Shown one piece after another: positions 45,695-54,549 of a DNA stretch of 64,000 nt. Location: assembly GCA_964572225.1 (NCBI GenBank), contig CAZNFR010000008.1:5251-69250 (forward strand), in the 5' to 3' direction. The DNA comes from CAZNFR01 sp964572225 (GTDB lineage Bacteria; Bacteroidota; Bacteroidia; Bacteroidales; GCA-2748055). Each line of letters opens with the position of its first letter. Position 1 is the first letter of the stretch. The notes beneath the pieces were generated by a model. It was given only the letters and a program-made list of their open reading frames with translations, searched no databases and was not told where the DNA came from. The translations under genes and the position numbers were made by a program.

Positions 45695-47337
45695 GGAAAA
45701 ACTTTCTGCTTGGCATATTCATCATTAATACTTTTTTCCTGCATTCGTGCCGGCAGACCTCCGAATCAGATGACCTTCAGGTTTTTCGATACAATGAATC
45801 CAAAGGTATTCCCACCCTGGATCCTGCTTTTGCCAGGAATCAAAGTATAATCTGGCCGGTATCGCAGATTTTCAACGGGTTACTGGAACTTGATGAGAAC
45901 CTTGAAATTCAACCTTCCCTTGCCCGTTCGTGGGAAGTTTCGGACGATGGGAAAACTTATACCTTCCTTCTGCGAAAGGATGTATATTTTCATTCCCATC
46001 CTTCATTGAAAACCGAACAACAGCAGAGATTTCGTGCTTCTGATGTGGAATACAGTTTTTCACGCATACTGGATCCGGAGGTAGCCTCGCCCGGCTTATG
46101 GATATTTAACAATCTGGAGCGAGATCATCCTGATCACCCTTTAGGGTTTAAAGCCATAAATGACAGTGTATTCCGTATATTTTTAAAAACTCCTTTCCCT
46201 GCCTTACCGGGCATCCTGACCATGCCCTATTGTTATGTAGTTCCGGAGGAGGTGGTCCAGGCTGAAGGGACAAATTTCAGTCGACAACCTGTCGGTACCG
46301 GACCTTTCCTCGTCCGGTTCTGGAAGGATGATGAAATGCTTATTCTGGTAAGAAATAATAATTACTTTGAAAAGGATGGAGCGGGCAGGACCTTACCTTA
46401 CCTGGATGCAATCAACATAAGTTTCACAAAGGACAAGCAATCAGAGTTCATGGAGTTTTTGCTGGGTAACCTGGAAATGCTGAACGGACTTCACCCTTCC
46501 TATAAAGATGAACTCCTGGATGGGAATGGACAACTCAGAATAAAATATAAGAACAGATTGAGGTTGATCACTCAGGATTATCTCAATACAGAATATCTTG
46601 GGTTCCTCGTTGATGACTCCCTGGAAACAGCACTGAAAAGTCCGGTTTCTGACAAGAACTTCAGAAAAGCTATAAATTTCGGATTCAGCCGTTCCAAAAT
46701 GATGAGATATCTCAGAAACAATATTGGCACTCCCGCAGTACATGGATTTATTCCCGAAGGGTTTGCGAATTACCCGGTTAACAAAGTGAAGGGATATGAT
46801 CTGAACCGGGATTCCGTGAGTTTCTGCCTCGAAAAGGCCGGGTACCCCGAAGGTAAGGGATTGCCTGAGATCCTTCTTACGACCACCTCCGATTACCTTG
46901 ATCTGTGTGAATTCATCCAGTATGAATTATCTCTTTCAGGCATCCGGATTCGCCTGGATGTAGCCACCGGTGCTTCCTTCAGAAATAGGGTTGCCAATTC
47001 TGAATTGATTTTCTTCCGCGGGTCATGGATAGCCGATTACCCTGACCCGGAAAATTACTTATCCTTGTTTTATTCAGGCAACTTCAGTCCGTCGGGGCCT
47101 AATTACACCCATTTCTCAAATCCGGTATACGACAGTCTTTACCTGCATACCTTCCGGGTGACAGATGAAAAAGAAAGATACCGAATTTACGGGATCCTGG
47201 ATAGGATGATCGTCGATGAGGCTCCTGTGGTCCCCCTTTACTATGATCAGGTAGTCAGATTTACCCGGATGGATGTCGAGGGACTAACCTCTGGTTCTCT
47301 GAATCAGCTTTCTCTAAAAAAAGTTATTTTGGAATGA
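45691..47337 (+). CDS. Family 5 solute-binding lipoprotein (peptide-binding type)
   Basis: This 548-residue extracytoplasmic binding protein (SBP_bac_5) has a lipobox FFLHSC and family segments GLLELDENLEIQPSLARSW, a central YLNTEYLGFLVDD and FRKAINFGFSRSKM. Such proteins bind oligopeptides or related ligands for Dpp/Opp ABC importers, but no importer genes are nearby. The GTG start at 45691 overlaps the stop of the hybrid kinase (GTGA), so the two are translationally coupled. This hints that it feeds ligand information to the kinases rather than to a transporter; that is inference. Confidence 0.9.
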   Translation: MRKNFLLGIFIINTFFLHSCRQTSESDDLQVFRYNESKGIPTLDPAFARNQSIIWPVSQIFNGLLELDENLEIQPSLARSWEVSDDGKTYTFLLRKDVYFHSHPSLKTEQQQRFRASDVEYSFSRILDPEVASPGLWIFNNLERDHPDHPLGFKAINDSVFRIFLKTPFPALPGILTMPYCYVVPEEVVQAEGTNFSRQPVGTGPFLVRFWKDDEMLILVRNNNYFEKDGAGRTLPYLDAINISFTKDKQSEFMEFLLGNLEMLNGLHPSYKDELLDGNGQLRIKYKNRLRLITQDYLNTEYLGFLVDDSLETALKSPVSDKNFRKAINFGFSRSKMMRYLRNNIGTPAVHGFIPEGFANYPVNKVKGYDLNRDSVSFCLEKAGYPEGKGLPEILLTTTSDYLDLCEFIQYELSLSGIRIRLDVATGASFRNRVANSELIFFRGSWIADYPDPENYLSLFYSGNFSPSGPNYTHFSNPVYDSLYLHTFRVTDEKERYRIYGILDRMIVDEAPVVPLYYDQVVRFTRMDVEGLTSGSLNQLSLKKVILE

Positions 47338-47450
47338 TTATTTAAGTTTTTTTAACATGGAAACATGTTATAAATTCGAAACAAATGGAATATATAAGGA
47401 TACATCAGGGTTATTTTTCAATTTCTTAAGGGGGAAAAATCTTCACTACC

Positions 47451-48260
47451 ATGGACAACTACAGTAAACAGTGGATTAATTTTCATAAAGGGATCTGTTC
47501 CATAGATTTCTTTGGAAGCTCAAACAGCAGGTTAATGGGCGTTACCGGATTCAGATCAGAGAATCAGATTTTCACCAGCGATTATATTTATAAGGATCAA
47601 GATTGCCGGGAAGTAAGAATTCGTTTTTATGAGGCCGACGGGCTTATGGTTTTCAAAGAGCTGATTTTTAGTTATGAGCGATTTTCGGAATTTATCCCTC
47701 AAAAAAATACCCTGGGAAATTTGGGAGTTGGAGTCATAAATCTACCAGAACAAGATCTGAAAGGCACAGTTTCACTCAACTTTTGCGGAAGCTGCAATCC
47801 CCTGATCGGAACGGTTGCCGCTTGTATCGGCTACCAGTATGAACACCACAACTTAAGTATGAAACAGGCTATAATTAGCGGCCATGTTATCAATGAGAGC
47901 AATCTCAGTTTCATTCAGTTCGACGGCACGGTGAGGCCCGGATTTAGCGGAGCCCCGTTATTAAGCATAGAAACGGGTGATGTTATCGGAATTGTTTCTA
48001 ACCGGGAAATGAATGAAGTGAAGATTTACCGGGATATTACGGGTATTGTTGAACAGAATCTTGAACAGCTTTCCAGGGTGGAGGGCGAATGGGTTGTGAA
48101 TGATATTGATCCTATCCAGGTACTGATTGCCAACCAAAATCAGATTAAACACCTTGCACGCCAGTTTTTTTACAACTATACAGGAAAAACGGGATATGCA
48201 CTGGAGATCAATCATGTTACGGAGCATTTTGAAAATAACATTGATTTTGATGACCATTAG
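47451..48260 (+). CDS. Degenerate trypsin-like protein lacking two catalytic residues
   Basis: This is a 269-residue cytoplasmic protein with no signal peptide. It follows a trypsin/HtrA fold: residues 14-45 align with the first barrel (GVTGFRSENQIFTSDYIY), but the segment that normally carries the catalytic His reads TSDYIY. The strand that would carry Asp reads LGVGVINLPE. The Ser site is kept as S166 in RPGFSGAPLL followed by GDVIGIV. So it is probably an inactive protease-like binding or scaffold protein. The C-terminal about 70 residues are helical. It follows the solute-binding lipoprotein gene by 113 bases. Confidence 0.65.
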   Translation: MDNYSKQWINFHKGICSIDFFGSSNSRLMGVTGFRSENQIFTSDYIYKDQDCREVRIRFYEADGLMVFKELIFSYERFSEFIPQKNTLGNLGVGVINLPEQDLKGTVSLNFCGSCNPLIGTVAACIGYQYEHHNLSMKQAIISGHVINESNLSFIQFDGTVRPGFSGAPLLSIETGDVIGIVSNREMNEVKIYRDITGIVEQNLEQLSRVEGEWVVNDIDPIQVLIANQNQIKHLARQFFYNYTGKTGYALEINHVTEHFENNIDFDDH

Positions 48261-48487
48261 TTGAAGTCCTGATTCTCATCCGGTTTGATATCCTCGTTTT
48301 CTTCCAGGATCCTGTTAACCTGCTCTTCGGTTGAGCTTAATCTTTTTTTACACTGGTTGATCAACTCAGTGGCTCGTTTTACTTTTTCTGCCAGGATATC
48401 CACATCCAGCTCACCGTTTTCCAGTTGCTGAAGGATTTCTTCAATCTCTTTTATGGATTCAGAATAATTAAAAGTCTTTTTGGCCAT
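48257..48487 (-). CDS. xseB: Exodeoxyribonuclease VII small subunit
   Basis: XseB is the small helical subunit that binds the coiled coils of XseA to form exonuclease VII, which degrades single-stranded DNA. At 76 residues it has usual length, with the family core FNYSESIKEIEEILQQLENG and LAEKVKRATELINQCK. It follows xseA by 4 bases in one operon. Its stop overlaps the stop of the convergent protease-like gene by 3 bases. Confidence 0.96.
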   Translation of the reverse strand: MAKKTFNYSESIKEIEEILQQLENGELDVDILAEKVKRATELINQCKKRLSSTEEQVNRILEENEDIKPDENQDFN

Positions 48488-48491
48488 GCGT

Positions 48492-49892
48492 TCAATCTTT
48501 AATTACATTGCTAATTATTTTTCCCTGGAAGAGTATGGTTTCCAGAACATCTCCGCTTTCCAGTCCGGTATCATTCTTCAGGGGTTTGCCGTTTTTCCGG
48601 GTGATCGAATACCCTCTTTGAAGGATTTGACCCGGATTTAGAAAACTGACCATTTTTTCCAGCTTTTCGAGGTTTATCCGGGATGTTTGGATAAGCCTTG
48701 TTCCGTTTTGGCGAATGGATTTTTCGGTCTGCTGAAGTCTTACGGATTGGAAGGACAGAGTGTGCCGGCTTCTGGATCTGAGTTGATACCGGAATTCCTT
48801 AAGTCGTGATTGTTGATTGAGTATCAATTTGAAAGTATGCGATTTTAAACGATAGCTTATTTCACGAATCCGGTTTTCGTTCCTTTTCAGTTCAGATGTG
48901 GTTACCAGGTATAATTCCCGGGATAAGTTGCTGATTTTTTCCTTGTTTTTCCTCAGTATTTCGGAGGTAAGCTGGAGGATTGCAGACTGAAGTTCCCAAA
49001 GGTTTTCTTCAAAAACAAGGAATCGGTCAATGAGAAATTCAGCTGTTGCCGTGGGTGTTTTCAGACTTTTCCAGGCCACAAGATCTACAATGGTTTCATC
49101 TCTTTCATGACCGATCCCGGTAAGGACTGGGATGGGAAATTGTGCAACATGGTAAGCAAGGTCATAATGGTTGAAACACTCCAGTTCAATACTGGCTCCC
49201 CCACCTCTGATCATAATTACAGCATCGAAGGATTGGTAATGATCGTAAATTCTTTCAAGGGCCCTGATTATGGATGCGGCAGCTTTTTCACCCTGCATCA
49301 ATGCCGGAAAAAGAGACAGGGTAAATTGATAGCCCCGGCTATTATGGGTAAGGGTGTCGGTAAAATCACCGAAGCCCGCTGCCGATTCGGAGGAAATGAC
49401 TGCGATATTCTGAGGAACGGGCGACAGAGTCAGCTCGCGGTTCATGTCAAATACCCCGTCTTCCTTCAATTTGCTGATGATCTCTGCTTTTCTTCTTGCC
49501 AGGTCGCCCAGGGTATAATTCGGATCGATATCCTTAATATTCAGACTCAAACCATATTGAGGGTGATATTCAATGCTTACCGATACCAGGACCTTGATCC
49601 CGGAAGATAATTTATATCCGGTTGATCCTTCAAAAAAGGGTCTGAGAATACGATAGGTAAAGGACCAGATCATGGCTCTTATCCTGGCCACAATGCGGTC
49701 TGAATCCGGGTCCTTCTCAATGAGATCAAGGTAAGCATGACCGGACTTATGAACCCTGAATTCGCTTATTTCTGCAGTTACCCAAAGCTGATTAGGGAAT
49801 CCGGCCCTGAGGGTATCACGGATCCCTTCACTCAACTCTTTTAGGCTAAGAGTTTGATTTTCAGGATTATTGTTTAATAAGCTTTGAGACAA
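48492..49892 (-). CDS. xseA: Exodeoxyribonuclease VII large subunit
   Basis: XseA is the catalytic subunit of exonuclease VII. The 466-residue protein has an N-terminal OB fold (about 16-115, WVTAEISEFRVHKSGHAYLDL), the nuclease core (about 140-330, MIRGGGASIELECFNHYDLA and PVLTGIGHERDETIVD) and long coiled-coil helices (about 310-430) that bind XseB. The start is TTG at 49892, inside the end of the upstream subtilase gene (overlap 26 bases); the next in-frame ATG is far downstream and would cut the OB fold. Confidence 0.95.
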   Translation of the reverse strand: MSQSLLNNNPENQTLSLKELSEGIRDTLRAGFPNQLWVTAEISEFRVHKSGHAYLDLIEKDPDSDRIVARIRAMIWSFTYRILRPFFEGSTGYKLSSGIKVLVSVSIEYHPQYGLSLNIKDIDPNYTLGDLARRKAEIISKLKEDGVFDMNRELTLSPVPQNIAVISSESAAGFGDFTDTLTHNSRGYQFTLSLFPALMQGEKAAASIIRALERIYDHYQSFDAVIMIRGGGASIELECFNHYDLAYHVAQFPIPVLTGIGHERDETIVDLVAWKSLKTPTATAEFLIDRFLVFEENLWELQSAILQLTSEILRKNKEKISNLSRELYLVTTSELKRNENRIREISYRLKSHTFKLILNQQSRLKEFRYQLRSRSRHTLSFQSVRLQQTEKSIRQNGTRLIQTSRINLEKLEKMVSFLNPGQILQRGYSITRKNGKPLKNDTGLESGDVLETILFQGKIISNVIKD

Positions 49893-51501
49893 ATTCTCTG
49901 GATGAAGTTTTTGTTTGTATTAAATAGATACCAGGAGGCATGGAAGCAAGTTCGGAGATTCGTATGGCTCCACTAACATTATCGAATCCTGCACTGAAAA
50001 CCAGGGTACCCTCGGGACGAAAAATTTTAACAGACTCAATCCCTTCTCCATTCTCCGGATTATATATTTCAAATTGTGCCTGAAAAGGATTGGGATAGAT
50101 GTTGATCCTGTCGTCCAGGTCTGAGGCCCGGTCGGAGTCAAGTTCCCACAAAGCGAGCATAAAATTAGGAATTCCGTAACCATAAAGGGTGTCCGGACTG
50201 GAGTAAAGGTGAGCTGAGGAGCGAACTGATTCCAGGATCTCATGGTTGGTTTTTCCGGGCAGGACCTGCCATAAACACGCAACCATCCCGGCGATCTGTG
50301 GAGCAGCAAAAGAAGTACCATAGCCGAAGGATATTTCACCCGAACGGTTAATGATCCGGGTCCGGTACCCTACTGCCATTACATCCGGTTTAATTCTTCC
50401 GTCGCGGGTAGGGCCCAGGGAGCTATAGCTGGAGATGTCCAGTGCTGTATCGATCGATCCTACCGAAAGGACATTGGGACCATCGGCGGGTGGGGTGATT
50501 TTCTGCCAGGGATCATTACCTTCATTACCTGCACTGGCCACTACGATCATTCCCCGCTCAAAAGCCTTTTCCGCTGCCCGTGTTACCAACGCGCTTTGTC
50601 CGTCAATATCCTGCAGTGAATAATTCATCAGGCTGTCCTGAAAAATGCTGTAGCCCAGTGAAGAGGTAATTATATCGGCTCCCAGACTGTCGGCCAGCTC
50701 AGCTCCCATAATCCAGTTTGCTTCTTCAATCTTGTTTTCGGCCGAGGCTTCCTCTGTGCGGATTATGGCAAAGGAGGCATCGGGTGCGGTACCGATGAAT
50801 TCACCCGGGATCCATCCGGCAATTGTACTCAGGACCCCAAGTCCATGGGTGCTTTGGGTGAAAAAGTCAGACTCCGGATCCACGAAATCCCGGTACATTA
50901 CCAATCGCCCGGATGACCTGATCCTTTCAAATGCATCCAGTTTATCAACACCGTAGAATCCGGCGTCAAGGACTGCAATGAGCTTGTTTTTGCCGGTATA
51001 TCCAAGAGAATGAAGATAGTTGCCTCCAAGGATGTTGATTTGTTTATCTGCTTCTCCATATTCCAGTCTTTCGATTATTTCAAGGTCGCGCACAGAGCCA
51101 TTTTGCAAATGATGCAGGCGGCCGGAAGCAAAATTCCACGAGACCGGAGAGAACCCGGTTACGAATGAATATTTCCCCAATTGGGATACCAATACAGAAT
51201 CATAACTTTCCACAATCACGGAATTGAACCATTTACTGGAACCCAGGATGGAAAAGCCTGCATTTTTTAGACTGTCCACATAGACAGCAGATACAGGGAG
51301 GTCTTCTTCCGTAATTTCAATATTTTGCTTGAGTCTTCTTTCGATGGATCTTTGGGAAAGAAAGGCTGATGGATCGTTTTGAGAATATTCATTGTACTTT
51401 TTATCCCTCAGTTGAACCCAGTATTTTCCTTCTGCCAGTTTCTGAGAGAAAGCCTCGATACTGGTCAGCAAAATCAGAATTATTGCGATAGATCTCATCA
51501 T
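49867..51501 (-). CDS. Subtilisin-like S8 peptidase with T9SS sorting domain
   Basis: This 544-residue secreted protease has a signal peptide (1-19), an inhibitor-like pro-region (about 20-165) and the S8 catalytic domain: D179 (AVLDAGFYG), H219 (STHGLGVLS), oxyanion N326 (ASAGNEG) and S397 (GTSFAAPQIAG). The C-terminal about 80 residues (INIYPNPF, then GIYLIQTKTSSREFVSKLIK) are a type A T9SS sorting domain. It is a predicted client of the PorU/PorV system at the left end of the window and would be anchored at the cell surface or released after PorU cleavage. Confidence 0.94.
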   Translation of the reverse strand: MMRSIAIILILLTSIEAFSQKLAEGKYWVQLRDKKYNEYSQNDPSAFLSQRSIERRLKQNIEITEEDLPVSAVYVDSLKNAGFSILGSSKWFNSVIVESYDSVLVSQLGKYSFVTGFSPVSWNFASGRLHHLQNGSVRDLEIIERLEYGEADKQINILGGNYLHSLGYTGKNKLIAVLDAGFYGVDKLDAFERIRSSGRLVMYRDFVDPESDFFTQSTHGLGVLSTIAGWIPGEFIGTAPDASFAIIRTEEASAENKIEEANWIMGAELADSLGADIITSSLGYSIFQDSLMNYSLQDIDGQSALVTRAAEKAFERGMIVVASAGNEGNDPWQKITPPADGPNVLSVGSIDTALDISSYSSLGPTRDGRIKPDVMAVGYRTRIINRSGEISFGYGTSFAAPQIAGMVACLWQVLPGKTNHEILESVRSSAHLYSSPDTLYGYGIPNFMLALWELDSDRASDLDDRINIYPNPFQAQFEIYNPENGEGIESVKIFRPEGTLVFSAGFDNVSGAIRISELASMPPGIYLIQTKTSSREFVSKLIKQ

Positions 51502-51520
51502 ATAGCGTTAATTACCAATA

Positions 51521-52294
51521 TTAACGAATCCCGTTCAGATTTGGTTCAGGGATCTTTCCTATATTTTCTTCAATTAGTTTATTAAATTCTCTGGCTCTTT
51601 TTTCCACTTCTTCGTTGGGAAGCATTTTACCCATTTCATATTCCGCAACGAAATCTATTTTCCCATCGTCATAATAGGTCCAGCTCCCATGCATTACCCC
51701 TTCCACATATTGTCCTTCAATGGATTTGTTTCCTGCAGAGTTGAATGAGACAAACTTTCCGTGCCTGAGTCCTTCAATGTGATTTGCCTTTAGCCTAAGG
51801 GTTCCGTCCTGATAATATTGTTCCCAGAGTCCGTCCTTTTGTCCATTCTTCCACTCCATTTTTTCGGCAATTTCATCGTTGTCGTAATATTTACAGGTGA
51901 AACCGTGCCTGTTTCCCTGCAGGTAATTTTCTTTCAGTGCGAGCCGCCCGTTGTAAAAGGAATAATAATTCCATGTGCCGGTTTTTTCCCTTCCGATGAA
52001 TAAACCTTCTGCTGCCTTTTTCCCGCTTTGGTAATAAAGAATAACAAAGGAGCTGTCACTTCCCGTAAAAAATTTCTGCTGAGCCTGGATTATTCCCCCA
52101 TTGTAAAATCGGGTCAGCGTATCTACCGGGCGACCATTCAGAAAAAAGCCTTTGTAACGGATATTGCCGTTATCAAAAAAGGATTCTTTGTATTCTCCTT
52201 TTTGGGAGCCATTTTCAGGGACCTGTGCTGCAGAATTTGCCGCAGAAAGCAGGATCAAAACCAGGGCCGTAATGATGAAAAGTTGCGTTTGCAT
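51521..52294 (-). CDS. Secreted MORN-variant repeat protein (YwqK-like)
   Basis: This 257-residue protein has a signal peptide (about 1-23, NSAAQ) and about eight short repeats of the form Y-x-NG-x-x-x-G-x-(W/F)-x-x-YY-x-(D/N)G (for example MEWKNGQKDGLWEQYYQDG and YVEGVMHGSWTYYDDGK). These MORN_2 repeats form an extended beta-hairpin sheet. It is annotated in databases as YwqK antitoxin-like, but no toxin is adjacent and the signal peptide argues against that role. It lies upstream of the subtilase on the same strand with a 19-base gap. Confidence 0.85.
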   Translation of the reverse strand: MQTQLFIITALVLILLSAANSAAQVPENGSQKGEYKESFFDNGNIRYKGFFLNGRPVDTLTRFYNGGIIQAQQKFFTGSDSSFVILYYQSGKKAAEGLFIGREKTGTWNYYSFYNGRLALKENYLQGNRHGFTCKYYDNDEIAEKMEWKNGQKDGLWEQYYQDGTLRLKANHIEGLRHGKFVSFNSAGNKSIEGQYVEGVMHGSWTYYDDGKIDFVAEYEMGKMLPNEEVEKRAREFNKLIEENIGKIPEPNLNGIR

Positions 52295-52375
52295 TTCAAG
52301 TTGAAATTGAATCGTTGGATGCTTTCTTATAAAAATAACGAAAATCGGGGAATTTTCAGGTTTTTAAAAACAAAA

Positions 52376-52400
52376 GAAGGGCCAACTTTCAGGGCCCTTC
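52376..52400 (-). terminator. Intrinsic terminator after dnaK
   Basis: Read on the minus strand, GAAGGGCC / GGCCCTTC form an 8-bp stem with a 9-base loop, followed by TTTTGTTTTT. It lies 25 bases after the dnaK stop. Confidence 0.75.
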
Positions 52401-52424
52401 CAATTGCAGCTTTATTATTGCTTT

Positions 52425-54338
52425 TTATTTAACTTCTTCAAAATCGACATCGGTTACTTCCTCATCATCCTTACCGGATTTTTTTTGTTTCTTTTCACCG
52501 GGTTCTTCTGCGGAAGCACTGGCTCCTTCTGCCTGCTGACCTGCCTTGTACATTTCTTCACTGGCAGACTGCCATAGCTGATTTAATTCGGCAGAAGCTT
52601 TTTCGATTGCTTCCAGGTCTTCGCTTTTGTGCGCATCCCTGAGTTTTTCAACCGCTTTTTCAATGGGTTCTTTCTTATCTGCAGGTAATTTGTCTCCAAA
52701 TTCCTTCAGTTGTTTTTCCGTTTGGAAAATGAGACTGTCTGCAGCATTGAGTTTATCGATTTTTTCTTTGGCTTGCTTATCCGATTCTTCATTTTCCCTG
52801 GCCTCGCGCTTCATTCTTTCAATTTCATCGTCGCTGAGTCCGGAGGAAGCTTCGATTCGGATGCTCTGTTCTTTGCCGGTACCTTTATCTTTTGCAGATA
52901 CATTGAGGATCCCGTTGGCGTCGATATCGAAGGTAACCTCTATCTGAGGAACGCCTCTCGGGGCAGGGGGTATGCCATCCAGATGGAATCTTCCGATGGT
53001 TTTATTATCCCTTGCCATAGGACGTTCGCCCTGAAGTACATGAATTTCGACCGAAGGCTGATTATCTGCAGCGGTTGTAAAGGTCTCGGTTTTCTTGGTT
53101 GGGATGGTGGTATTGGATTCTATCAGCTTGGTTGCAACTCCTCCCATGGTTTCAATACCCAGAGAAAGCGGTGTTACATCGAGGAGAAGTACATCTTTAA
53201 CTTCACCGGTAAGAACACCACCCTGGATTGCAGCCCCGACTGCCACAACTTCGTCAGGATTTACTCCTTTGGAAGGGGCTTTCCCGAAGAATTTTTCCAC
53301 TACCTGCTGGATTGCCGGAATTCGGGTAGATCCCCCTACAAGAATAACCTCATCCACATCCGAAGCACTCATGCCTGCATCTTTGAGAGCTTTTTTACAA
53401 GGTTCAATGGTAGCCTGTATCAATGAATCGGTCAGACTTTCAAACTTGGCCCTCGAAAGGGATTTGACAAGGTGCTTGGGGACACCGTCAACCGGCATGA
53501 TATAGGGCAGATTGATCTCTGTGCTGGAAGAACTCGAAAGTTCGATTTTGGCTTTTTCCGCAGCTTCCTTCAGTCTCTGCATGGCCATGGGATCTTTACT
53601 CAGATCGGCTCCTTCGTCTTTTTTGAATTCTTCTACCAACCAGTCAATAATCAAATGATCAAAATCATCCCCACCCAGATGGGTGTCACCATTGGTTGAT
53701 TTTACCTCAAAAACCCCGTCCCCCAGTTCCAGGATGGAAATATCAAAAGTACCTCCACCCAGGTCATAAACAGCGATCTTCATATCCTTGTTTCTCTTAT
53801 CGAGTCCGTAGGCAAGGGAGGCTGCAGTGGGTTCATTGATGATCCTGCGGACTTTCAGTCCTGCAATTTCGCCGGCTTCCTTGGTTGCCTGCCGCTGGGA
53901 ATCGCTGAAATAAGCTGGAACCGTAATAACTGCTTCAGTAACTTGTTGTCCCAGATAATCTTCGGCCGTTTTCTTCATTTTCTGAAGCACCATGGCCGAA
54001 ATTTCCTGAGGTGAATACTTCCGGTCATCTATTTGTACCCTGGGTGTATTATTTTCACCCTTGATTACTTTGTAAGGAACCCTTTTTACCTCTTTTTGAA
54101 CCTTATCAAAAGTTTCTCCCATAAATCTCTTAATGGAAGAGACGGTTTTCTGGGGATTGGTAATTGCTTGTCTTTTCGCGGGATCTCCAATCTTGCGCTC
54201 ACCATTTTCCACAAAGGCTACAACGGAAGGGGTGGTACGTTTTCCTTCACTATTCGGAATTACTACCGGTTCGTTCCCTTCCATAACTGAAACGCAGGAG
54301 TTGGTTGTTCCCAGGTCTATTCCTATTATTTTACTCAT
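52425..54338 (-). CDS. dnaK: Hsp70 chaperone DnaK
   Basis: DnaK is the ATP-driven Hsp70 chaperone. The 637-residue length is standard. Signatures are the N-terminal IGIDLGTTNSCVSVMEG, IAVYDLGGGTFDISILELG, VILVGGSTRIPAIQQVV, the substrate-binding domain (about 390-505) and a lid ending in the EEVTDVDFEEVK tail that cochaperones and peptides use. dnaJ and grpE are not adjacent. It has its own terminator and faces panB divergently. Confidence 0.98.
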   Translation of the reverse strand: MSKIIGIDLGTTNSCVSVMEGNEPVVIPNSEGKRTTPSVVAFVENGERKIGDPAKRQAITNPQKTVSSIKRFMGETFDKVQKEVKRVPYKVIKGENNTPRVQIDDRKYSPQEISAMVLQKMKKTAEDYLGQQVTEAVITVPAYFSDSQRQATKEAGEIAGLKVRRIINEPTAASLAYGLDKRNKDMKIAVYDLGGGTFDISILELGDGVFEVKSTNGDTHLGGDDFDHLIIDWLVEEFKKDEGADLSKDPMAMQRLKEAAEKAKIELSSSSSTEINLPYIMPVDGVPKHLVKSLSRAKFESLTDSLIQATIEPCKKALKDAGMSASDVDEVILVGGSTRIPAIQQVVEKFFGKAPSKGVNPDEVVAVGAAIQGGVLTGEVKDVLLLDVTPLSLGIETMGGVATKLIESNTTIPTKKTETFTTAADNQPSVEIHVLQGERPMARDNKTIGRFHLDGIPPAPRGVPQIEVTFDIDANGILNVSAKDKGTGKEQSIRIEASSGLSDDEIERMKREARENEESDKQAKEKIDKLNAADSLIFQTEKQLKEFGDKLPADKKEPIEKAVEKLRDAHKSEDLEAIEKASAELNQLWQSASEEMYKAGQQAEGASASAEEPGEKKQKKSGKDDEEVTDVDFEEVK

Positions 54339-54549
54339 AAACTTCGTTTTTAATATTCAACTTTGGGCTAAATTGGTCAATGATTATGCCATCATCCTTA
54401 TTCTGTTCATTTCTGACATTATTTACCTTAAGCCATAAAATACCGACAAAATTCCGGTGACAGAATGTCAGGGGATGAAAGGGGATGGAGGGGGATTTGG
54501 GGATTTGAGGATTAGGTGCTACTTTTGTTGGATACCAAAACTCAAACCA

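Noticed and set aside
51521..52294. Toxin-antitoxin module (YwqK-type antitoxin)
   Set aside because: The protein is a secreted MORN-repeat protein with no toxin gene next to it; the antitoxin label is a database habit.
52710..53426. 238-codon open frame on the plus strand
   Set aside because: It is antisense to dnaK, a highly conserved gene; the translation has low complexity and no family features.
54457..54549. Longer N-terminus for panB
   Set aside because: The added 31 residues do not resemble the family, and the TTG at 54550 gives the usual length.
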